DNA from: Dryocola sp031988645
GTDB lineage: Bacteria; Pseudomonadota; Gammaproteobacteria; Enterobacterales; Enterobacteriaceae
Direction of reading: 5' to 3'
Length of the DNA: 64,000 nt
Assembly (NCBI RefSeq): GCF_051307045.1
Contig: NZ_CP150452.1
Coordinates: 62,001 to 126,000, forward strand
Made by a program: the position numbers and the translations under genes. The notes below the pieces were generated by a model. The model was given only the letters and a program-made list of their open reading frames with translations, was not told where the DNA came from and ran no database searches. Positions 44,888 through 54,180 of this stretch are shown here, piece by piece. Numbering within the stretch: the first letter of the stretch is position 1; every line of letters begins with the position of its first letter.

Positions 44888-46738
44888 CTAAGCGCTTTCC
44901 TTTTGAAACAGCGCCTTATCCCGCAGTAAATGCTCGTTGCCGCGACGGCGGGTAAAGCCTGTACGGTCAAAATATTCAAGGATTTGCACCGCTAACTTGC
45001 GGCCGATGCCTAATCTGTCGCGGAAATCCGCCGCGCTGGTGGCGCCCTGGGTTTGATCCAGTTCGCGGATCAAACCGGCAAACGCCTCAATCCGATCGTT
45101 GCGGTAATAACGATCTTTTAAGATCGCCGTCACCAGGCCGAGCCGGGCGGCAAAGCGCAGCAGCTGGCGCACCGTCTGCTCATCCTGCTTAATCTCCGCC
45201 GCCAGGTCGCGCACCCACCAGGGGTCGTCGCCAAACAGGCCGTCGATTTTCTGCCATATCTCCTGCTGCGCGGCCGAGAAGCCGGGATTGTGGTCGGGCA
45301 GATGCAGCCAGCCCTGGCGGCTGACGATTTTGCCTTCGCGGCGCATTTTCTCAATTAACGCCAGCACCAGCGGTTCGTCTTCGCCCGGCAGCGCCATGCG
45401 CCGCAGGCGTTCGCGGCCCGGGCCCGGCTGGTCGTCGTGCTGCTGGTGGTAGCGATCCAGCGTATCGATCAGCTTTTGCTGCCAGCGGGCGGCGGCCTCG
45501 TCGCTCAGCAGACCGTCGCCGGCCTGGATATAGCCCGGCTGGGCCAGCAGCGCCTGAAGGCCGCCGGCGGTAAGCTGGCGCGCCCAGGCGAAGGCGCTAA
45601 GCGAGACGGCGCCACGCTGCAAAGCGGCCTCCAGGGCCTGCCGATCGTCCCCGGCTTGTTTGAGCTGATGCAGCCACCACAGGTAGGCCGGCTGCCGTTT
45701 GCCGCGTCGCGGGGCGTGAAGCTGAATGGCGCGGGCGCCCGCCAGCGTGTGGCGCGCGGAGATATCGCGCAGCACAAGCCTGTCGTTTTCCGCCAGCCAC
45801 AGCGGCATATCCAGCACCAGCTCGGCCAGGTCGTCCTCCAGCAGCGATATGCGCCCGGTGACGTGGCTTGCGGCGTGGTGAATATGCAGCGGCTGCCACT
45901 GGCTAAGCGGAGCCTGGGCCTGCAGCTGAACGATGACGCGCTCAACGGGCCGCAGCGGCTTTTCCGCCAGCAGCCAGTCGCCGCGGCTAAGCTGCGCTTT
46001 TTCCGCGTCGCCGCTGATATTCAGGGCGATGCGCTGCCCGGCGAAAGCGGCGTCCGTTTGCTGATTTTGCGCATGCAGGCCGCGCACGCGCATCGGCTTA
46101 TCCACCCCCGTTAACCACAGGGTATCGCCGACTTTTACTTCGCCGCTCAGCGCCGTGCCCGTCACCACCAGGCCTGCGCCTTTCACGGTGAACGCGCGGT
46201 CGATGGCCAGGCGAAAACGATGTTGGCGCGGATGCGGGCGCTCCGGCAACGCCTGTAAATGCCCGCGCAGCTCCGCAATGCCCGTTTCAGCGAGCGCCGC
46301 GGTGACAAAGATGGCCGTATCCTGCCATCCTGCTTCCCTGAGCATGCCCTGAACCGCTTGCCGCACTTCTTCAATGCGCGTTTCGCTGACGCGGTCTGCT
46401 TTGGTCAGCGCGACGGTAACCGCCGGCCTGCCGGTAAGCTCAAGAATGGCCAGGTGCTCGCGAGTCTGCGCCATTATGCCGTCGTCGCAGGCTACGACCA
46501 GCAGCGCGTGATCGATGCCGCCGACGCCCGCCAGCATATTGGCGAGGAATTTTTCGTGCCCCGGCACGTCGATAAAGCCGATGATTCTTCCGTCGGGCTG
46601 CGGCCAGTAGGCGTAGCCGAGGTCGATAGTCATGCCGCGCTTTTTCTCTTCCGGCAGGCGATCCGCATTGACGCCCGTCAGGGCCTGCAGCAGCGTCGTT
46701 TTGCCGTGATCCACATGGCCGGCGGTGGCGATAATCAT
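44888..46738 (-). CDS. selB: Selenocysteine-specific elongation factor SelB
   Basis: 616 aa (E. coli 614). GTPase that delivers selenocysteyl-tRNA to UGA codons marked by SECIS hairpins. G1 AGHVDHGKTTLLQ, G3 DVPGHEKF and G4 ALTKADR are intact. The C-terminal winged-helix domains that bind SECIS RNA end in FRDRLGIGRKLAVQILEYFDRTGFTRRRGNEHLL. It overlaps selA by 4 bases (ATGA). No selenoprotein gene lies in this window. Confidence 0.97.
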   Translation of the reverse strand: MIIATAGHVDHGKTTLLQALTGVNADRLPEEKKRGMTIDLGYAYWPQPDGRIIGFIDVPGHEKFLANMLAGVGGIDHALLVVACDDGIMAQTREHLAILELTGRPAVTVALTKADRVSETRIEEVRQAVQGMLREAGWQDTAIFVTAALAETGIAELRGHLQALPERPHPRQHRFRLAIDRAFTVKGAGLVVTGTALSGEVKVGDTLWLTGVDKPMRVRGLHAQNQQTDAAFAGQRIALNISGDAEKAQLSRGDWLLAEKPLRPVERVIVQLQAQAPLSQWQPLHIHHAASHVTGRISLLEDDLAELVLDMPLWLAENDRLVLRDISARHTLAGARAIQLHAPRRGKRQPAYLWWLHQLKQAGDDRQALEAALQRGAVSLSAFAWARQLTAGGLQALLAQPGYIQAGDGLLSDEAAARWQQKLIDTLDRYHQQHDDQPGPGRERLRRMALPGEDEPLVLALIEKMRREGKIVSRQGWLHLPDHNPGFSAAQQEIWQKIDGLFGDDPWWVRDLAAEIKQDEQTVRQLLRFAARLGLVTAILKDRYYRNDRIEAFAGLIRELDQTQGATSAADFRDRLGIGRKLAVQILEYFDRTGFTRRRGNEHLLRDKALFQKESA

Positions 46739-48127
46739 TGGGTCAGCATCTCCATAAAGCCCGCCTCATCTTCAAGGCAGCGTAAATCCAGCCACAGCCG
46801 TCCGTCGCTGATGCGGCCGATAACCGGTTTTGGCCGTTCGCGCAGGTGCTGTATCAATAAGCCCAGCGTGGCGCCGCGCCCGTCTTTTGGCGTGAAGGTG
46901 ACGGCGGCGCTCGGCAGCCTGTCGACCGGCAGCGAACCGCTGCCAATCTGCGACAGGCAAGGCTCCACGCGCACCTCGAACCGCTCTGCGAATCGTGCCT
47001 GCAGGGCGGGCAGCAGGCGCCGGGCCTGGTCGCTGATGGCCGTCGCATCGCGGGTTAACAGGCGCAGCGTCGGCAGCCTTGCGGCCAGGGTTTCCGGATG
47101 CTGATACAGGCGCAGCGTGGCTTCTAACGCCGCCAGGGTCATTTTGTCGGCGCGCAGGGCGCGCTTGAGCGGGTGGCTCTGAATGCGGGCGATAAGCTCT
47201 TTTTTGCCGACGATAATGCCCGCCTGCGGGCCGCCGAGCAGCTTATCCCCGGAGAAGCTTACCAGGCTGACGCCCGCGGCGATAAGCTGCCCGGGCATAG
47301 GCTCCGGCGGCAGCCCCCACCGGCTGAGATCAATGAGCGAACCGCTGCCCAAATCGGTTATTACCGGAATAGCCAGCTCTTTACCTAACTCTGCCAGCTC
47401 GGCTTCGCTCACCGTTTTGGTGAAGCCTTCTATCTGATAATTGCTGGTATGCACCTTCATCAGCAGCGCCGTATCCGGGCCGGCGGCGGCCTGACGATAA
47501 TCTTTCAGGTGCGTGCGGTTAGTGGTGCCCACCTCAACGAGCCGGCAGCCCGCCTGGCGCATAACGTCCGGAATGCGAAACGCGCCGCCGATTTCCACCA
47601 GTTCGCCGCGCGAGACGATGACTTCGCCGCCGTTCGCACAGGCAGCCAGCATCAGCAGCACCGCCGCCGCGTTATTGTTGACGATGCAGGCGTCTTCCGC
47701 TCCGGTTAGCTCACACAGCAGATCCGCAAGCGCCCGGTCGCGGTGTCCTCGCTCGGCGCCGTCCAGATCGTATTCCAGGGTAACAGGTGAACGCATAACC
47801 TGCGCGACCGCTTCCACGGCGGCCTCAGCCTGCAAGGCGCGGCCCAGATTGGTGTGCAGCACGGTGCCGGTCAGGTTAAAAACGGGCAGCAGGGCGCTGC
47901 GCAGGGCCAGCCTCAAGCCTTTGTCTGGCCTGCACGGCCCAGCTGTCGTTCCACGGCGGCAGCTCGCCCTGGACGCGGATATGCTCGCGTGCGCTATCAA
48001 GCATATCGCGCAGGGTACTGACCACGCGGGTATGGCCGAATTCATTCAGTAGGGGGCTGAACGATGCGTCGCGCAGCAGGCGGTCTGTTGCCGGCAGCTG
48101 GCTGTACAAAGTGCGTTGAAGGGTCAT
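46735..48127 (-). pseudogene. selA: L-seryl-tRNA(Sec) selenium transferase SelA, frameshifted as written
   Basis: Converts seryl-tRNA(Sec) to selenocysteyl-tRNA(Sec). The N-terminal part (MTLQRTLYSQLPATDRLLRD ... RQRLEAG) is in one frame and the rest (LRSALLPVFNLTGTVLHTNLGRALQ onward) is in the next. Removing one base from GGG at 47904-47906 (CTGGCCCTGC to CTGGCCTGC on the coding strand) joins them into 463 aa, exactly the E. coli length. The PLP lysine is in SFSGDKLLGGPQAG. Coupled to selB by ATGA. Probably intact. Confidence 0.92.
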
Positions 48128-48197
48128 GGCAGGCCGTAGGATTGAGAAATTTTGCCTTAGTTTACAGGGGGAGCGAGCCCCCTGTCATGGAGGGAGA

Positions 48198-48806
48198 TCA
48201 TGCCGTTGGCGGTTCGGTGCGGGCAAAGCTTTCACGCTGGAAAAGCGTCTCAACCAGCTTGATGAGGTGCGGGCGATTGACGCACCAGCCGGGAGAAACG
48301 CGGCGGAAGTTGATATAGCCCACGGCGCAGGCTACGGCAATTCCGGCGACGGTCAGCGGCTCGGCGGTCAGGGTTTTATCGGCGGCGAGCTTCTCAAGCA
48401 TATCCAACCCGCGGCTGATTTTTTCACGCTGGCGCAGCAGCTCCGTTTCCGACTGCTGGGCCGGCGGGCGCTGCTGCTCGCGTACCGATACAAGCGCCGC
48501 GTCCATGATGCCGTCCGCGAGCGCTTCCGTCTGGCGCATCTTCAGGGCGGCTTTCGGCTCACGCGGGATAAGCGCCGGAGCAATATCAAGAAGTTCGAGG
48601 TATTCCGCAATAACCGGCGAATCAAACCAGTATTCACCCTCATCGGTGACTAACGCCGGGACTTTGCCCAGCGGGTTGTACTGCGGCGTGTGGCTTTCGG
48701 CAACCCACGGGTTGTCGTTCACAAACTCAAAGGTGATGCCTTTTTCCAGCAGGATGACCGAAATTTTGCGCACGTACGGGCTGGTGTAATTACCGATCAG
48801 TTTCAT
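48198..48806 (-). CDS. yibF: Glutathione S-transferase-like protein YibF
   Basis: 202 aa, E. coli YibF length, from ATG 48806 (MKLIGNYTSPYVRKISVILLEKG). It has the N-terminal thioredoxin-like GST domain (NPLGKVPALV, FDSPVIAEYLE) and C-terminal helical domain (CVNRPHLIKLVETLFQRESFARTEPP). It binds glutathione in E. coli but its physiological role is unknown. It lies beside selA as in E. coli. Confidence 0.93.
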   Translation of the reverse strand: MKLIGNYTSPYVRKISVILLEKGITFEFVNDNPWVAESHTPQYNPLGKVPALVTDEGEYWFDSPVIAEYLELLDIAPALIPREPKAALKMRQTEALADGIMDAALVSVREQQRPPAQQSETELLRQREKISRGLDMLEKLAADKTLTAEPLTVAGIAVACAVGYINFRRVSPGWCVNRPHLIKLVETLFQRESFARTEPPTA

Positions 48807-48961
48807 TACGTCGTCCATTTTTAGCCAACAAAAGATAAGTATGGATCAGGATGGATGAAAAAGTAGCCGTGCAAAAAGATGTAATAAAGCTACATCAGCA
48901 CGGGCGCCAAGCGGCGAAGGGTGTGCGGGATCACACCAGGAAAATTCCGATGAAAATTATT

Positions 48962-48977
48962 TGTGATGCAAGTCACA
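48962..48977 (+). promoter_or_regulatory. CRP site 1 of mtlA
   Basis: TGTGA, six bases, TCACA: a perfect match to the core, and the palindrome extends to TTTGTGA...TCACAAA. Confidence 0.88.
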
Positions 48978-49005
48978 AATAAATAATAAACAAGGAAGGA
49001 AGAAA

Positions 49006-49021
49006 TGTGATTTCAATCACA
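49006..49021 (+). promoter_or_regulatory. CRP site 2 of mtlA
   Basis: TGTGA, six bases, TCACA: perfect core match, 44 bp after site 1, about four helical turns and so on the same DNA face. Confidence 0.88.
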
Positions 49022-49078
49022 AACAACCACCATTTTCGGTTAAAAGATTATCACTGTACTATTTTTACACCGCCTTTT

Positions 49079-49094
49079 TGTGACGTAGATCACG
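49079..49094 (+). promoter_or_regulatory. CRP site 3 of mtlA
   Basis: TGTGA, six bases, TCACG: 9 of 10 core positions. Confidence 0.78.
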
Positions 49095-49122
49095 CTGTAA
49101 TGCCCTGTATCCCCTAATTATT

Positions 49123-49138
49123 AGTGATCTGTATCACA
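49123..49138 (+). promoter_or_regulatory. CRP site 4 of mtlA
   Basis: AGTGA, six bases, TCACA: 9 of 10 core positions, 44 bp after site 3 and nearest to the coding region. Confidence 0.78.
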
Positions 49139-49279
49139 CTAAGTTGCGCCGACTGGACAGCTAAACGATTCAGTGCCAGATTCGCCTCACTTAGAGCATC
49201 TGGCAGGCTTTCCTGCCGCCACGTTAACAATAAACCTCGGGCTGCTATTCAGCGCGTAAACACAACAAGGGGTGTGCGT

Positions 49280-51203
49280 ATGTCATCCGATATCAAGATC
49301 AGAGTGCAAAGCTTTGGTCGTTTCCTCAGCAATATGGTAATGCCTAACATCGGCGCATTTATTGCCTGGGGTATTATCACAGCGTTATTTATTCCCACCG
49401 GATGGTTGCCAAATGAGACGCTGGCGAAGCTGGTAGGCCCAATGATCACCTATCTGCTGCCGTTGCTTATCGGTTATACCGGTGGTCGCTTAATCGGCGG
49501 TGACCGTGGCGGCGTGGTTGGCGCTATCACCACGATGGGCGTTATCGTCGGCGCGGATATGCCGATGTTCCTCGGCGCGATGATTGCCGGTCCTCTGGGC
49601 GGCTGGGCGATTAAACGCTTCGACATCTGGGTAGACGGTAAAATCAAATCCGGCTTTGAAATGCTGGTGAACAACTTCTCCGCAGGCATCATCGGGATGA
49701 TCCTGGCGATTCTGGCGTTCATGGGGATCGGCCCGGCTGTTGAAGTGCTCTCCAAGGTGCTGGCGGCGGGCGTTAACTTCATGGTTGTCCATGACATGCT
49801 GCCGCTGGCTTCTATCTTCGTAGAACCGGCGAAAATTCTCTTCCTGAACAACGCCATCAACCACGGCATCTTCTCGCCGCTGGGCATTCAGCAGTCCCAC
49901 GAGCTGGGCAAATCAATCTTCTTCCTGATTGAAGCGAACCCGGGTCCGGGCATGGGCGTGCTGCTGGCCTACATGTTCTTCGGTCGTGGCAACGCTAAGC
50001 AGTCTGCGGGCGGCGCGGCAATCATCCACTTCCTGGGCGGTATCCACGAAATTTACTTCCCGTACGTGCTGATGAACCCACGTCTGATCCTGGCCGTTAT
50101 CCTCGGCGGTATGACCGGCGTGTTCACCCTGACCATCCTGAACGGCGGTCTGGTTTCACCAGCTTCCCCAGGCTCCATCCTGGCGGTGCTGGCGATGACG
50201 CCAAAAGGCGCTTACTTCGCTAACATCGCGGCAATCGTCGCGGCGATGGCGGTCTCCTTCGTGGTTTCTGCAATCCTGCTGAAAACCAGCAAGGTGAAAG
50301 AAGAAGACGATATCGAAGCCGCGGCTCGCCGTATGGCCGAGATGAAAGCGGAATCTAAAGGCGCGGCTGCTCCGCTGGCCGTTGGCGCGGGCCTGTCTAA
50401 CGACCTGAGCCACGTGCGTAAAATCATCGTAGCCTGTGATGCCGGTATGGGGTCAAGCGCGATGGGCGCAGGCGTTCTGCGTAAGAAAGTGAACGACGCG
50501 GGCCTGAAAAACATCTCCGTCACCAACTGCGCTATCAACAGCCTGCCGGACGACGTCGATCTGGTGATTACCCACCGCGACCTGACCGAGCGCGCTATGC
50601 GCCAGGTGCCGCAGGCGCAGCATATTTCCCTGACCAACTTCCTCGACAGCAGCCTGTATTCCAACCTGACCGAGCGTCTGGTGGCTTCCCAGAACCTGAG
50701 CGAGAAAGAAGTGAAGGTGATGAGCAGCCTGGAAGACAGCTTTGTGCCAAGCGAAGAAGGCTTGTTCCGCCTCGGCGCGGACAATATCTTCCTCGGCCTG
50801 AGCGCGGCCCAGCAAAGAAGAGGCGATTCGCTTTGCCGGTGAGCAGCTGGTAAAAGGCGGCTACGTACAGCCTGAATACGTCGATGCGATGTTTGAACGT
50901 GAGAAGCTGACCCCGACCTACCTGGGCGAAGGCATCGCCGTTCCGCACGGCACCGTGGAAGCGAAAGACCGCGTGCTGAAAACCGGCATCGTCTTCTGCC
51001 AGTACCCGGCGGGCGTGCACTTTGGCGAAGAGCCGGAAGATATGGCTCGCCTGGTTATCGGTATCGCTGCCCGCAATAACGAGCACATCCAGGTTATCAC
51101 CAGCCTGACCAACGCGCTGGACGATGACTCAGTGATTGAACGCCTGGCGAACACCACCAGCGTTCAGGAAGTGCTCGACCTGCTGGCCGGCAAGAAGTCA
51201 TAA
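49280..51203 (+). pseudogene. mtlA: Mannitol PTS permease EIICBA, frameshifted as written
   Basis: Takes up D-mannitol and phosphorylates it to mannitol 1-phosphate. The EIIC membrane domain comes first (FGRFLSNMVMPNIGAFIAWGI), then EIIB with its phospho-cysteine in IIVACDAGMGSSAMGAGVLR, then EIIA with its phospho-histidine in GEGIAVPHGTVEAKD. The frame breaks between EIIB and EIIA. Removing one C from CCC at 50808-50810 (GCGGCCCAGC to GCGGCCAGC) restores LSAASKEEAIRFAGEQL and gives 640 aa (E. coli 637). Start at ATG 49280. Probably intact. Confidence 0.93.
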
Positions 51204-51212
51204 ACGGAAACG

Positions 51213-51240
51213 TTGCAGGGTGGGTTCATCCACCCTGCAA
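51213..51240 (+). terminator. Hairpin between mtlA and mtlD
   Basis: TTGCAGGGTGG and CCACCCTGCAA form an 11-bp perfect stem with a 6-base loop. There is no T-run, so it is more likely an mRNA-stabilising hairpin or partial terminator within the operon. Confidence 0.65.
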
Positions 51241-51245
51241 AACAC

Positions 51246-51318
51246 CAGCCTCTCCCTGACGGGAGAGGGCTTGGGTGAGGGGGCGCAGCATACCGTGTCC
51301 TCACCCCAGCCCTCCTGG
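51246..51318. repeat. CCTCTCCC...TCACCCCAGCCCTC intergenic repeat
   Basis: CCTCTCCCTGACGGGAGAGG hairpin, then GGGTGAGG pairing with CCTCACCC further on. This is a different repeat class from the GGTGGATA elements; its core also occurs at 42167-42188. It separates mtlA from mtlD. Confidence 0.55.
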
Positions 51319-51344
51319 GTGAAATCATTAAGAAGGTTAACGAC

Positions 51345-52493
51345 ATGAAAGCATTGCATTTTGGCGCAGGTAATATCGGACGTGGCTTTATCGGCAAGCT
51401 GCTGGCGGACGCAGGTATTCAGCTGACGTTTGCCGACGTGAACCAGGTTGTGCTGGATGCGCTGAACGCGCGCCACAGCTATCAGGTGCACGTGGTTGGC
51501 GAAAAAGAGCAGGTTGATACCGTCTCCAACGTGAATGCCGTCAGCAGCATCGGCGACGAGGTTATCAGCCTGATTGCCGAAGTGGATTTGGTGACCACCG
51601 CCGTAGGGCCGGTCGTGCTGGAGCGTATCGCGCCGTCCGTGGCAAAAGGCCTGGTGCTGCGCCGCGCAAACGGCAACGACAGGCCGCTCAATATCATCGC
51701 CTGTGAAAACATGGTGCGCGGCACCTCGCAGTTAAAGGCCCACGTGATGAAAGCGCTCTCGCAGGACGATCAGGCCTGGGTTGAGCAGCACGTCGGCTTC
51801 GTGGACTCGGCCGTCGACCGTATCGTTCCGCCGTCGGCCTCCGCCACCAACGACCCGCTGGAAGTCACCGTTGAAACCTTCAGCGAATGGATCGTCGATA
51901 AAACCCAGTTTAAAGGCGAGCTGCCGGAAATCGCCGGCATGGAGCTGACAGACAATCTGATGGCGTTTGTCGAACGTAAACTCTTCACGCTCAATACCGG
52001 GCATGCTATAACCGCCTACCTCGGCCAGCTGGCCGGCCACCAGACCATTCGCGATGCGATTCTGGATGAAAAAATCCGCGCCGTGGTGAAAGGGGCAATG
52101 GACGAAAGCGGCGCCGTGCTGATCAAACGCTACGGCTTCGATGCCGATAAGCATGCGGCCTACATCCAGAAAATCCTCGGCCGCTTCGAAAACCCGTATC
52201 TGAAAGATGATGTGGAACGCGTTGGCCGTCAGCCGCTGCGTAAATTAAGCGCGGGCGACCGCCTGATTAAACCGCTGCTCGGCACCCTCGAATACGGCCT
52301 GCCGCACGCAAACCTGGTGGAAGGGATCGCCGCCGCCATGCATTACCGCAGCGAGCAGGATCCGCAGGCGCAGGAACTGGTTGCCCTGCTGGCGGAAAAA
52401 GGCCCGCAGGCGACGCTTGCCCAGGTGTCCGGCCTTGATGCCAACAGCGACGTCGTCGCGCAGGCGGTGAAGGCTTATAACGCAAAAGCGTAA
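51345..52493 (+). CDS. mtlD: Mannitol-1-phosphate 5-dehydrogenase
   Basis: 382 aa, the E. coli length. Oxidises mannitol 1-phosphate to fructose 6-phosphate with NAD. The N-terminal Rossmann motif FGAGNIGRGFIGKLL, the RANGNDRPLNIIACENMVRG block and the conserved KPLLGTLEYGLPHANLVEGIA region are present. Second gene of mtlADR. Confidence 0.97.
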   Translation: MKALHFGAGNIGRGFIGKLLADAGIQLTFADVNQVVLDALNARHSYQVHVVGEKEQVDTVSNVNAVSSIGDEVISLIAEVDLVTTAVGPVVLERIAPSVAKGLVLRRANGNDRPLNIIACENMVRGTSQLKAHVMKALSQDDQAWVEQHVGFVDSAVDRIVPPSASATNDPLEVTVETFSEWIVDKTQFKGELPEIAGMELTDNLMAFVERKLFTLNTGHAITAYLGQLAGHQTIRDAILDEKIRAVVKGAMDESGAVLIKRYGFDADKHAAYIQKILGRFENPYLKDDVERVGRQPLRKLSAGDRLIKPLLGTLEYGLPHANLVEGIAAAMHYRSEQDPQAQELVALLAEKGPQATLAQVSGLDANSDVVAQAVKAYNAKA

Positions 52494-52539
52494 TGGAGAA
52501 CGGACGCGGTCATGCCGCGTCCAACACTAAAATTCAGTG

Positions 52540-53079
52540 ATGCAGGCAAAGATGGAAGAAACACAGGCCTTTGAAAACCGGGTGCTTGAGCGTCTGAATG
52601 CCGGCAAAACCGTGCGAAGCCTGCTGATTGCCGCCGTCGAGTTACTCACCGAAGCGGTGAACATTCTGGTGCTGCAGGTATTTCGTAAAGACGATTACGC
52701 GGTGAAATATGCCGTTGAGCCGCTGCTGGACGGCGATGGTCCTTTGGGCGATCTCTCGGTGCGCATGAAGCTTATCTACGGGCTGGGGGTGCTCAATCGC
52801 GCCGAGTACGAAGATTGTGAACTGCTGATGGCGCTGCGCGAAGAGCTAAACCACGACGGCAACGAGTATAATTTTACCGACGATGAAATTCTCGGGCCCT
52901 TTGGCGAGCTGCACTGCGTGGCCGCTTTCCCGCCTGCGCCGATGATTGTCGACGGCGGCGACCCGGAGCTGCAGGCCATGCAGCGCCAGCGCTACCAGCA
53001 AATCGTTCGTTCAACGATGGTGCTTTCCCTGACCGAGCTGATCTCAAGGATCGGCTTAAAAAAAGCCTTTCAGAAGTAA
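52540..53079 (+). CDS. mtlR: Mannitol operon repressor MtlR
   Basis: 179 aa, slightly shorter than E. coli MtlR (195) because the E. coli N-terminal extension is missing. The body is highly conserved (ETQAFENRVLERLNAGKTVRS, FRKDDYAVKYAVEPLLDGDGP, LREELNHDGNEY). It represses mtl without a classical DNA-binding domain. A GTG one codon earlier is possible. It follows mtlD by 46 bp. Confidence 0.95.
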   Translation: MQAKMEETQAFENRVLERLNAGKTVRSLLIAAVELLTEAVNILVLQVFRKDDYAVKYAVEPLLDGDGPLGDLSVRMKLIYGLGVLNRAEYEDCELLMALREELNHDGNEYNFTDDEILGPFGELHCVAAFPPAPMIVDGGDPELQAMQRQRYQQIVRSTMVLSLTELISRIGLKKAFQK

Positions 53080-53161
53080 CCTCGCCCGCAGACCCTTTTC
53101 GCCCTCTTACGCCGAATGGTGTATCCTTGCCGCAAAGTAATTTATTCACGGTTAAGCAAAA

Positions 53162-53524
53162 ATGAAAGAAATCGAAAAAGCAGAAATTAAACGTCTTAGC
53201 GATCGCCTGGACGCCATCCGCCACCAGATGCCCGAGCTGCATCTGATCAACGAAGCGGAAAAATACGCCGAGCTGGAAAAAGAGAAGGCGAAGCTTGAGA
53301 TTGAAATCGCCCGTCTGCAGGCGGTACGCAACCAGAAGCTCAGCAAAGAAGCGCAAAAGCTGATGGCGCTACCGTTTAAGCGTCCAATCACTAAGAAAGA
53401 GCAGGCGGATATGGGCAAGCTGAAGAAAGCCGTGCGTGGCCTGGTGGTGGTACACCCAATGACGGCGCTGGGCCGTGAAATGGATCTTGAAGAAGTCACC
53501 GGTTTTTCTAAGACCGAGTTTTAA
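53162..53524 (+). CDS. yibL: YibL, ribosome-associated family protein
   Basis: 120 aa, the E. coli length. The N-terminal half is a charged coiled coil (KYAELEKEKAKLEIEIARLQ) and the C-terminal half is conserved and basic (AQKLMALPFKRPITKKEQADMGKLKKAVRGLVVVHPMTALGREM). In E. coli it has been found associated with ribosomes; role unclear. It follows mtlR as in E. coli. Confidence 0.94.
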   Translation: MKEIEKAEIKRLSDRLDAIRHQMPELHLINEAEKYAELEKEKAKLEIEIARLQAVRNQKLSKEAQKLMALPFKRPITKKEQADMGKLKKAVRGLVVVHPMTALGREMDLEEVTGFSKTEF

Positions 53525-53535
53525 TTTTCTTCCTT

Positions 53536-53563
53536 TATAGGGCGGATGCGCTTATCCGTCCTT
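53536..53563. repeat. Palindrome after yibL
   Basis: AGGGCGGATGCGC and a GCTTATCCGTCCT arm pair imperfectly. Member of the GGCGGATA/GGTGGATA family. Confidence 0.5.
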
Positions 53564-53646
53564 AAATCCTGTGTCTTAAACGGTTACTGACAGCTAAATA
53601 GAAAAGGTTATACTGTTTAAAACATAAGCAAAAAGGAGCCGGGCTA

Positions 53647-53841
53647 ATGGGCGCATTACTTTCCCCCATCGTTTCAGAATTTGAAACTGAGGAACAGGCA
53701 GCTAGCTACGATCGTTGGTTCAGGGCTAAGGTAAAAGCGGCTCTTGACGATCCTCGTGACGGTATACCTCACGACCAGCTTATGGCGGAAATGGACGCCA
53801 TTATCGCCGCTGCAGAATCACGGATGAATAAGCAGGGGTAA
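53647..53841 (+). CDS. Antitoxin of a type II toxin-antitoxin pair
   Basis: 64 aa. It ends in an acidic helical tail (DGIPHDQLMAEMDAIIAAAESRMN) and resembles the StbD/RelB/ParD-like short antitoxins found with ParE/RelE toxins. AAGGAGCC precedes the ATG. One base separates its stop from the toxin start. It would bind the toxin through its C-terminus. The pair is not in the E. coli interval, so it is an accessory insertion. Confidence 0.8.
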   Translation: MGALLSPIVSEFETEEQAASYDRWFRAKVKAALDDPRDGIPHDQLMAEMDAIIAAAESRMNKQG

Positions 53842-53842
53842 C

Positions 53843-54142
53843 ATGTTACCGATAATATGGAATCAGTCCGCAAGGAGCGATATGACAAGTATTATCTCGT
53901 TTATCGCTAACGAAAATCCTTTTGCCGCCCGCCGTATTAAGAAAGTTATAGAAGAAGCTATTTTACCCGTCGCAGAACATCCTTATCTTTTCCGTCCCGG
54001 AAGAGTTGCAGGAACAAGAGAAATTGTCGCTCACCCAAACTACCTGATCGTTTACCGAATAAGCGCAACAAATATTACCGTGCTTAGCGTTCTGCATGCG
54101 CGCCAGGAATATCCTTCGAAAACAATTATTAACAATAAATGA
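53843..54142 (+). CDS. Toxin of a type II toxin-antitoxin pair (ParE/RelE superfamily)
   Basis: 99 aa. The ParE/RelE fold is visible: W-x-x-x-A-R-x-D at the start (IIWNQSARSDMTSIISFI), NPFAARRIKKVIEEAI, then the R-x-x-x-G-T-R-E core (FRPGRVAGTREIVAHPNYLIVYRI) and the closing VLHARQEYP. ParE members poison gyrase and RelE members cut ribosomal mRNA; the lack of RelE-type catalytic signature and the GTREIV core favour ParE. AT-richer than its neighbours, consistent with transfer. Confidence 0.85.
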   Translation: MLPIIWNQSARSDMTSIISFIANENPFAARRIKKVIEEAILPVAEHPYLFRPGRVAGTREIVAHPNYLIVYRISATNITVLSVLHARQEYPSKTIINNK

Positions 54143-54150
54143 AAGGTTCA

Positions 54151-54172
54151 GCCGGCGGGGTTTCCCGCCGGC
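54151..54172. terminator. Terminator between toxin gene and ghrB
   Basis: GCCGGCGGG and CCCGCCGGC form a 9-bp stem around a 4-base loop (GTTT) between two convergent genes. No clear T-run on either side. Confidence 0.6.
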
Positions 54173-54180
54173 CCAGGCAT

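Larger units (their letters stand above)
48807..49279 (+). promoter_or_regulatory. mtlA control region with clustered CRP sites
   Basis: 473 bp without a gene. It contains at least four CRP-type sites, listed separately, and a fifth palindromic GTGTG...CACAC at 48921-48936 whose half-site spacing is off. E. coli mtlA is known for five CRP sites. MtlR and sRNA control are known in E. coli, but no site for these can be placed here. Confidence 0.85.
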
